Assembly: GCA_963691815.1 (NCBI GenBank)
Contig: OY829665.1
Location: 27,373,906-27,437,905 of the forward strand
DNA length: 64,000 bases
Reading direction: 5' to 3'
Source: Echiichthys vipera
Taxonomy: Eukaryota; Chordata; Actinopteri; Perciformes; Trachinidae
The translations under genes and the position numbers were made by a program. Below are positions 56,252 to 64,000 of this stretch, piece after piece. Each line of letters opens with the position of its first letter. Positions within the stretch are counted from its first letter, which is position 1. The notes under the pieces were generated by a model. That model searched no databases, had not been told where the DNA came from, and worked only from the letters and a program-made list of their open reading frames with translations.

Positions 56252-57571
56252 CATTCATAACACAATGAGGACATGTTTACAAGTATATTTGATGTGAGGA
56301 CTCTGTGAAAACAATGTCCTTATAAACATTGTCTTCACACACAGTGTCCTCAATATTATGGTACTGTCCTCACATGTCCGAAATATAGAAGTGTACCAAT
56401 GTGATCCACATGGCTGCTTCAGTACATCTTTCAGTGCTGAGCTGATCTTTATTTCATCAAATAATTAGTGAGCACCATCCAGTGGACAGCTAGTAGAACT
56501 ACATCATGTGATGTGTTATTTTCCTGACTCTGGATAGACTGGTTTTGATCTGGTTGCGTCCTTAGATAACACAAGACACTGACGAGGAAGAAATGAGCAG
56601 CTCCTTCTCACCCAGTTTTTCCTCGACACATGAAGGAGGAGAGTGCCTGTAAATCGACCTAAAGTTAGTTCAGCAGATGAGAATCTGACCAGAGAAATCA
56701 GTAAATATTTGATCATCAGGATCACGTTGATCACATTGTGCTTTTTAACTGGACACTAGGCATTTTTCTTGATGCTGATTGGCTGACATCTATGTTGATG
56801 AGTGAAAGAACAATGATTACACATCTAAAAAGATTTACATGTAACATTGTTCGTGTTTCTCATGTTGAATCAACATTGGTTGTAATCTGTGAAAAATGCA
56901 GGGAGTGTCAGAACTTGTCTCAGATAAAACAGTAAACACATGCAGAGGGAGATATGAATCGACTCTCCACTGTGTAAAGGCTGTATGGTGTTTCTATCTT
57001 TAAACCATATCAAGTGTGTGTCTAAATGTAAAGGTGCTGGTCTGTCTAAATGTAAAGGTGTTGAGACTTACAACAAAGATGATTGATGTAAGTCTCTTCG
57101 CTGTGTGAAAGAGAACTAACATCACATGTGGCGTCACCCACTACTGAATAACACATGCACACCGTACCTTTGTACAGTGACACAGATAATCATCCCAATG
57201 CTTAGCAGCTGTTGCTCTGCTAAATATAAATCTAGGCCTAGTTCAGCTGACATACCAGTCCCTTCATATGCTAATAGTCCATCGGTTTGTGGAAGGAACA
57301 AACTGGGAACATTGTTGTGAAAATGGTAATTTCAGCCTTTGTTGTCCTGCAGAGTGCACACTCACTGCTACTGTTAGCTTCTGACTATGCTGCTAGTTAC
57401 GTAGTCAGCTGTTGTTGTCAGCCGGCAGACTTTGCATCGCGACGGCTGTTGCTGGCTTGCTTACTCTAGGTTGACCACAATGATGCTGCCGTAGAAGAGA
57501 TTCTGTGCTAGTTTCTTCTGCTTGATACACGTAAGTGTTAACCATATTCACAGTTCATGAATTTTTGCAGG
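55261..57571. other. Mostly unassigned stretch with a (TTA)n microsatellite
   Basis: 56212-56251 is a perfect TTA/ATT run of about 13 units. 55300-55700 is GC-richer and may be the 5' part of the neighbouring L2-type LINE. 57000-57060 repeats GTCTAAATGTAAAGGTG twice. No coding domain is recognised. Confidence 0.45.
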
Positions 57572-57832
57572 TAAAAAAGATGGCGAAACCACCTAATAAG
57601 GATCTCTTGGGAGCAGAGGAGTTTAAAAAGTTCAAGTTGCACCTGAAGCTGCAGGAGCTCCTGAGGGCGTCCCAGCAATCCAAAAGAGACGACTGGAGAA
57701 TGCAGATAGGGTGGACATGCTGGATCAGATGTTTCATAAATACTGTATGAACACGATTAAAGTCACCAGAATAATTTTAGTGCAGATAGACAAGAATGGT
57801 CAAGTGGATAATTTGTCCAACACCATCTATGA
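57572..57832 (+). pseudogene. Pyrin-domain (DAPIN) exon, frameshifted, 5' part
   Basis: After TTTTTGCAG, an ATG at 57581 opens MAKPPNKDLLGAEEFKKFKL, HLKLQELL. A shift near 57664 moves the frame to VPAIQKRRLENADRVDMLDQ, MFHKYCMNTIKVTRIILVQI and DKNGQVDNLSNTIYD. This is the helical pattern of fish pyrin domains found at the N-termini of NLR proteins (EEFKKFK... LENADR... TYxINT). The domain mediates inflammasome-type death-fold contacts. The exon is interrupted at 57832 by L2 copy C and resumes at 62293. It is a remnant in this assembly; the exact parent gene is not known. Confidence 0.75.
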
Positions 57833-57899
57833 TTCAATTCAATTCAATTGTATTTATAGCGCCAAATCCTAACAAAAGTTATCTCAGGACACTTTACAG

Positions 57900-60800
57900 G
57901 TAAGGTAAAGACCACACTCTATGACTTATCTCTGATTTAAATAGACCAAACAAATCCCCCGTAGAGTACAGTGGCAATGAAAACCTTCCTTATAACAAGC
58001 AGGAACGTCGGAAAGACCCAGCTCGATGGAGGACGGCCATCTGTCTTGACCAGTTGGGGAGGAAGAAAGGGAGAGAGAAAGAGAGAAAAGACGGAAAGAT
58101 GGACAGAGAGATACAAGGACAGACATGAAGACAGAGAGACAGACACACTTCCAGAGATGCAAGCAACCGAAGAGTAACAGTAACTATAATAATATCTATA
58201 GTAATATAAATATGACTTATATGTTATGGCAGTTGATAATAATTATGGTAGCAAACATGATCAATGATGTGTAGTGGCAATAGCAGCTACGATACAGCAA
58301 GAGAAACCACTGATGGTTTTTTATGGCAACAAATGTTATAGTTTATTAGACGAGTGATAGTATATATGACTAATAGTTATAGTAGTAGCAGGAAGCGTCA
58401 TGCAGGACCATGGCAGCAGGTACCACCACTATAAGCAGAGATCTACGAGACAACAAAGCACAAACAACTCCGGAGAAGAACTTGAGTTAGTAACATGCAT
58501 TGATGAGACATGAATGATACAAACAGAGAGGAGAAAAACTCAGAGTATCAGGAACAGGATTATCCCCCGGCAGACTAGGCCTATTGCAGCATCAATAAGC
58601 AGAACAAAATCATTTTAAAAGTAACAACATTGTTAAGGGATTGTAAGCTCTAGCTGTAAGCTTTATCAAAGAGGAAAGTTTTAAGTTCACTGTTAAACAT
58701 GTGGACAGTGTCTGCCTCCCGAATAACACTTGGGAGTTGGTTCCACAGGAGAGGAGCTTGGTAGCTGAAGGCTCTTCCTCCCATTCTACTTTTGGAGACT
58801 CTAGAAACGACAAGTAGCCCTGCATTCTCAGAGCGCAGCGATCTAGTTGGGAAATACGGTACTATGAGCTCTTTAGGATACGACGGAGCCTGACCAATAA
58901 GAGCTTTGTAGGTAAGAAGGGGGATTTTAAATTCTATTCTAGATTTTACAGGTAGCCAGTGCAGAGAAGCTAATACAGGAGAAATATGTTCTCTTCCATT
59001 TGTTTTAGTTAGTACACGAGCTGCACGTTTTGGACCAGCTGGAGACTTTTAACCGACTTATTGGAGCAGCCTGATAATAAGGATTTGCAATAGTCCAGCC
59101 TAGAAGTAACAAATGCATGGACTAGTTTTTCTGCATCTTTCTGAGACACAATGTTCCTAATTTTCGCAATTTTACGCAGGTGAAAATATGCATTACTTGT
59201 CGTTAATTTTATGTGAGAATCGAAGGACATATCCTGATCAAAAATAACACCCAGATTCCTTACTTTGGTGCTGGAGGACAACATAAGAGAGTAACACTAT
59301 CTTTAGCTATTGAGTTTCGGAGGCCTTTGGGGCCAAGTGCAATAACTGTTATCAGCATAACAATGAAAATGTATGGAGTGTTTCCTTATAATATTTCCTA
59401 AGGGAAGCATATAAAAGGTGAATAGAATCGGTCTCAAGGACTGAGGGACTCCGTGACTGACTTTCGTGTGCGTGGAGGATTTGTCATAAACGTGTACAAA
59501 CTGAGATCTATCTTATGAATAAGACTTAAACCAGCTTAATGCGGTTCCTTTAATGCCAATTAGATGCTCCAGTCTCTGTAGCAGGATGCGATGGGCAACA
59601 GTGTCGAAGGCTGCACTAAGATCTAGTAAAACAAGTACAGAGACAAGTACTTTGTCTGAAGCTATTAGAAGGTTGTTAGTAATTTTTACCAGTGCTGTCT
59701 CAGTGCTACGATTTTCTCTAAATCCTGACTGGAATAACTCATTATTATGTAAAAGGTCACACAGCTGATTGGCGACTTATTTCTCAAGGATTTTAGAGAG
59801 AAAAGGAAGATTAGATATAGGTCTATAGTTGGCTAGTACCTTTTGATCAAGACTGGGCTTTTTAAGAAAATTTATTAATTACAGCTAAGACTGGGGCACG
59901 TAACCTGTTGATAAAGACATATTAATCATATCTAATACAGGAGTGCTAATTAAAGGTAACACTTCTTTAAGTAACCTAGTTGGAATAGAGTCTAGGAGAC
60001 AAGTAGAAGGTTTTGATGCGGAAATAGTAGAGGTTAATTTGTTAAGGTCAACTGTAGAAAAGCAGTCCAAGAATATATCAGGTCGTACAGTTGTTTCTAA
60101 GGTTCCTGGGTTTAAAGAAAAATTTGTGCCAAGCGAGTTGATTTTATCTCTAATACTTATAATTTCGTCATTAAAGAAGGTCATGAAGTCGTCACTACAG
60201 AGGGTTAGAGGAATACATGGCTCAATAGAGCTGTGGCTGTCTTTCAGCCTGGCTACAGTGCTGAAAAGAAATCTAGGATTGTTCTTATTCTCCTCTATTA
60301 AAGATGAGTAATAGGTTGCTCTTGCATTACGGAGGGCCTTCCTATATATTTTTAGACTTTCTTGCCAAACTAAGAGAGATTCCTCCAATTAACCCGTAAC
60401 CTTGGTTCAGGAATCTGGAATATTAGGATAAGGCATTAATGCAGATGGAATCGCTTCTTTAAATTGAATTACAGCACTATCAGATAAACATCTAGTGCAG
60501 AAACTTTTGCCCAGAGGTGAGTAGCCCTTTGATATGAATTTAAAAGTTATTAAATAATGGTCTGATGAAATAGGATTCTGTGGAAAGACTATTAAGTCAT
60601 TGATTTCCACACCATAAGCCAAAACAAGGTCGAGGGTGTGATTAAAACAGTGAGTAGGTCTATGTACACTGTCTAAAACCAATCGAATCTAATAGAGAGA
60701 TAAATGCAATACTAAGGCTATTATTATCAACGTCCACATGAATATTAAAATCTCCTACAATGATTACTTTATCAGATTTAAGGACTAAATTTGACAGAAA

Positions 60801-61361
60801 CTCTGAGAATTCAGATAGAAATTCAGAGTACGGACCAGGAGCACGGTACAGTATAACAAGTATAATTGGCTGCACAGATTTCCAGGTTGAATGTGAAAGA
60901 CAAAGAACAAGACTTTCAAATTAATTGTAATTTAGTTTAAGTTTAGGGATTGATAAATAGGCCTGAGTCATAAATAGTTGCTACGCCTCCTCCTTGACCA
61001 CTGCCTCGATGAATATAAGTATTAATATGACTGGGAGGAGTGGATTCATTTAGGCTAACATATTCTTAATGACACAAGGTAGGTTTCAGTCAGACGGAGT
61101 ATATATATGGTTGTCTGATATCAGATAATTTCCTCATACAGCTTTAGATGACAGAGATCTGATGTTTAAAGGTCCACATTTATTTTTTGATTTTGTTGCA
61201 TTATCGCAGATTTCGTGTTGATTTGTATCAAGTTTTTCTGTGTAGCTCCGCTTCTGTTCATTTTTGATCTGGTTAATTAAAATGATCGTGGGGCACACAA
61301 TGTTTGTACTGAGCTGGAAAATGCTCCACAGGGAGCGCAGAGAGGTTTGTAAGACTGCCAC
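57900..61361 (-). pseudogene. L2 ORF2 copy C remnant
   Basis: Endonuclease pieces: GPLNIRSLSS (61140-61180), VILYRAPGPYSEF and GDFNIHVD (60660-60875), SSDHYLITFKF (about 60560). The linker is shortened (about 60390). RT N-terminal part 59885-60388, C-terminal domain 58610-59284. The catalytic box is destroyed by the deletion near 59340. Confidence 0.78.
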
Positions 61362-61597
61362 TCCGCTTCCTGGGCATCTGTGATAAGCGCAGCGCAGTGA
61401 GGTGTATTAAACTGCACCTCTGCTTCCTGATCCCAACACTGGGTTGTCATGGTTTTAGACCGCTAACAACTGCTTCCAGGTTCTTAGATATGAGAGCGGA
61501 CACCCTCCAAAGTAGGATGGTTACCATCTCTCCTTATTAGACCACGTTTTCCCCAGAAAGACTGCCAATTATCTATGAAACCCACATTATTTACCGG

Positions 61598-62080
61598 TTA
61601 CCATCCAGACAGCCAGTGACGGAATGATGATATGCGGCTATACATGTCATCGCAAGTCAAGTTGGGCAGGGGACTAGAGAAAATTAGGGAGTCCGACATA
61701 CTATTTGCATATGCACACACAAACTCCACATTAATTTTAGTGACCTCCGATTGAAGTAATCGGGTGTCATTACCGCCGACGTGGATAACAATCTTACCAT
61801 TTTTACATTCATCCTTAGCCAGCAGTTCCAAATAGGACTGAATGTCGCCCGCTCTGGCCCCTGGGACGCATTTTACTATGGTCCCTGGTGTCGCTAAGTT
61901 CACGTTTCTCAGAATGGAGCTGCCAATGACCAATGTTGTTTCCTCAGCAGGTGTGTCACTGAGTGGAGAAAACTTGTTTGGAATGTGAACGGGCGGATGG
62001 TTTACCATGGGCTTCAATTTAGAACTATGCTTTCCTCTAACATGTCACCCAGGGATCGCCGGGGGAGGGTTAGCAGAAGC
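61598..62080 (-). pseudogene. L2 ORF1 copy C, esterase fragment
   Basis: From KPMVNHPPVHIPNKFSPLSD through VIGSSILRNV and HVGGNDTRLLQSEV to SSFRHWLSGW, then a stop. Block V is beyond the stop in a broken frame. The N-terminal zinc pair and helix are deleted. Confidence 0.75.
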
Positions 62081-62292
62081 TAACGCTACACTATGTGGCT
62101 TCGCACCATCTGAAAGAAGGAGAGCTGTGAGTGCTTGAGTAGAACTAGTGGATGTTTAAATGTTAAACGGTAGTTAGCCGCTGTGGTGTATATTACAGCT
62201 GAATTTTGTGAGAGCAGCAAACAGTGAAACAACGAGTTACCAACACACAAGCACTGGAAATTACATAATACGTCACCGTAACATGTCAGCAC

Positions 62293-62302
62293 GATCCTGC
62301 AG
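62293..62302 (+). pseudogene. Pyrin-domain exon, 3' end after the L2 insertion
   Basis: GATCCTGCAG followed by the donor GTAAGT (62303-62308). Read on from NTIYD, it gives a Pro-Ala-Gly end, as in fish pyrin exons that finish ...(E/D)P(T/A)G before a phase-1 donor. This places the L2 inside the exon. Confidence 0.6.
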
Positions 62303-63258
62303 GTAAGTCATTAAAAAGGCGATTTACAAAATCAAACTTGCATTTTACACAATCACGCATCATGTTTTTAGACCCTTATTTAGGTAATTCATCAGTGCTT
62401 ATTATGTTTTGTCCTTCTGACCACGATTTGGTAACAGCTAAACAGCCAGCAGGCAACTGAGTCTCAGTACACTATACGGGGGGCTGGGACATGGATTCTG
62501 CGTCTGCAAACAGCTTATATATCCACAAACCTCGCCAGGAGGTACTATTTATTTGTGCATTTGTCAAAAAGATGAAAGACATCAAAGGCTAAGCGCTTGT
62601 TTCCATTGTAGTTCTATTGCCTGTCCAAGTCATTAATTGGCACTGTAGGTGCAACCTCCATCCCAAAAGCCTGGTAGCCTTTGTCCCTGAGCGCATAGTC
62701 ACATACAAAGGCCATGCAAATCTTCCCCAACAGTTCACACCCAGGTATGAACTCTCCAAGGGACCCCCAAACTGTCAGTCCATTAACTGACCTGACCTCT
62801 GGTAATGACATCACCATCGAGTCTATAAAACTTTAGGACACCTCTTACTCACTGTCTTTCTTGGACTCCGTTTCTTGGATTCTCTTCGACTCTATCCTGC
62901 TGGATCCAGGGACAGCTGGCAGCTGGTCCCTGGATCCAGAACCTGAACATGGCCTATATGGGGTAAGATCATCAGCCAGGTTAACCAACCGGTTACCATC
63001 TCAACTGAGCAGAACAAAGAGCGATCTGATTCCTCTTTTGTCTTTTCTTCAACCAGCTTCCTTCACAAGGACCTGTCACTGCCATCGTAGCAACGCAACT
63101 TATCTTTCCCATCTCATGGACTGGTAACTAATCACCAACTGGGCATTACTACATGTTATAAGACTGTATAGCTGTAACGGCTAAGCATAAAACTGTAATT
63201 TTGTTAAAACCTGAATTATAACTTCTTAGATCTTCAGCCTGCTGGCTTTTGTTCTGAT
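62303..63258. other. Unassigned stretch with a protein-like minus ORF and a perfect hairpin
   Basis: 62614-62817 (minus) reads like a conserved protein segment (NGLTVWGSLGEFIPGCELLG, KICMAFVCDYALRDKGYQAF, GMEVAPTVPIND), but I do not recognise it. 62900-62939 is a hairpin with two perfect 13-base arms (CTGGATCCAGGGA) around a 14-base loop that is itself partly palindromic (CAGCTGGCAGCTG). Confidence 0.4.
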
Positions 63259-63463
63259 ACACTAAATGACTAGAGTGGAGGGAGTTAGCTAACGTTTGCA
63301 AAGTCAAAAGTTCACATCTAACTAAATGACTAAAGAGGAGGGAGTTAGCTAACAATAGTAAAGTAAAGTCAAAAATTCTGATTTTATTTAAATGACTAAA
63401 GAGGAGGGAGTTAGCTAACGTTAGTAAAGTCAAAAGTTCAGATATAACTGAATGACTAAAGAG
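63259..63463. repeat. Minisatellite, about 60-bp unit, 3.4 copies
   Basis: Units share AATGACTAAAGAGGAGGGAG and TTAGCTAACG...AGTAAAGTCAAAAGTTC. Copies start near 63263, 63322, 63389 and 63449. The last unit is cut by the 5' end of the RTE-like element. Confidence 0.85.
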
Positions 63464-63465
63464 GA

Positions 63466-64000
63466 GGACCTCTCCGGGAACCATCACCTTATTGTGGTGG
63501 AGAGTTTTGTGTGTTCCTGTGAACCTGAGGGCTGTTTTGTCTGGAGCATAGTGCTCCTGGTAGGGTCCCCCATGGCAAAGTGGTCTCAGGCGAGGGGCCG
63601 GACTAAGAATGGTTCACAAAGACTCATGGACAAACGAGGAAGAGAAAGAGAGACCCTGCCCGGAGGAAGCCTGGGGCCCCCGTCTGAAGCAAGGCCCAGA
63701 CGGAGGGCTCGCCGGCGGGTGTGGGGATACTCACCCTGAGTGTTGGAGTTCACCCCGGTGGACGAGAGGGTCGCCTCCTTACGCCTCTGGGTGGTAGGGG
63801 AGAAAACTCTGACTGTTGTTTGTGCATATGCACCGAACAGCAGTTCAGAGTATTCGGCCTTCTTGGAGACCCTGAATGGAGTCCTGCATGGGGCTCCAGT
63901 AGGGGACTCCATAGTTCTGCTGGGAGACTTCAACGCCCACATGGGCAATGATAGAGACACCTGGAGAGGCGTGATTGGGAGGAACGGCCTCCCTGATCTA
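63466..64000 (+). mobile_element. RTE-like LINE 5' end, copy iv (continues beyond window)
   Basis: From ACCTCTCCGGGAACCATCACC, a GC-rich leader runs to about 63780. The endonuclease follows: LTVVCAYAPNSSSEYSAFLE, GDSIVLLGDFNAHMG, DTWRGVIGRNGLPDL. It supplies the 5' portion missing from copies i-iii. GDFN keeps the catalytic Asp and Asn. The visible part is open in one frame from about 63780. Confidence 0.72.

Larger units (their letters stand above)
57833..62292 (-). mobile_element. L2-type LINE, copy C, inserted in the pyrin exon
   Basis: It is complete at both ends: the 3' tail (minus TTGAATTGAATTGAAT) at 57833-57850 and the 5' end CGTGCTGAC at 62292. Compared with copy B it lacks most of the ORF1 N-terminus (jump at about 62105). 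It also lacks the RT segment after the catalytic box: at about 59340 the text goes from CYAD directly to the VIVLGPK counterpart with the last Asp lost. It is dead. A possible short GAT duplication flanks it. Confidence 0.87.

Noticed and set aside
63259..63463. A CRISPR-like array
   Set aside because: Units are contiguous and diverged with no unique spacers, and the genome is eukaryotic; it is a minisatellite.

Overview
The window is nuclear DNA of a ray-finned (teleost) fish. It holds Rex1-type, L2-type, RTE-type, Nimb-type and fish L1-type LINEs, a tRNA-derived SINE, Ty3/Gypsy debris, PIF/Harbinger-like MITEs, Penelope-type remnants, AT-rich microsatellites and a teleost C2H2 zinc-finger gene with a GT-AG intron. 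It is dominated by transposable elements. I can support two host loci: an apparently intact zinc-finger gene and a disrupted pyrin-domain exon. Every transposon-coded gene is broken by stops, frameshifts, deletions or nested insertions, except the RT-RNase H half of one Nimb element.

Layout. 1-3204: L2-type LINE, minus, running off the left edge. 3354-5325: RTE-like LINE, plus. 5480-8689: fish L1, plus. 8690-19366: a nested pile built on a minus-strand Gypsy element. An L2 3' end was inserted into it, then a Rex1-type LINE into the L2, then a 586-bp MITE into the Rex1. A 3.03-kb segment of the pile (12508-15536) was later duplicated in tandem (15537-18559). 19366-25040: a LINE RT scrap, a Harbinger transposase scrap, two more Rex1-like LINEs and a truncated MITE. 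25085-31219: a two-exon C2H2 zinc-finger gene on the minus strand, with its promoter near 31320. 31746-34697: a transposon-like unit bounded by 15-bp inverted repeats. It carries eight copies of a TCATATGGTGTGAC-type motif and a three-exon DDE-transposase-like gene. 35350-36220: a ribozyme scrap and a hAT-like fragment. 36437-41590: a nearly full-length Nimb LINE with a 13-bp target-site duplication. 41606-41887: a SINE. 42725-48336: a full-length but dead L2 carrying a second 586-bp MITE. 48340-52690: an RTE 3' end, a Penelope-type fragment with a hammerhead ribozyme motif, and a zinc-finger pseudogene. 52690-55260: a second L2-type family, interrupted by a MITE. 57572-62302: a pyrin-domain exon split by a full-length L2. 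62303-64000: unresolved sequence, a minisatellite and the 5' end of another RTE-like LINE.

How it fits together. The Harbinger-type MITEs need transposase from elsewhere; the only related coding scrap is at 19589-19785. The L2 family's ORF1 is an SGNH-hydrolase (esterase) type protein. The zinc-finger gene's array grew by block duplication, as in fish ZNF families thought to respond to transposons. The least explained piece is the 31746-34697 unit. Domain names are recognised by eye from translations; no database search was run.
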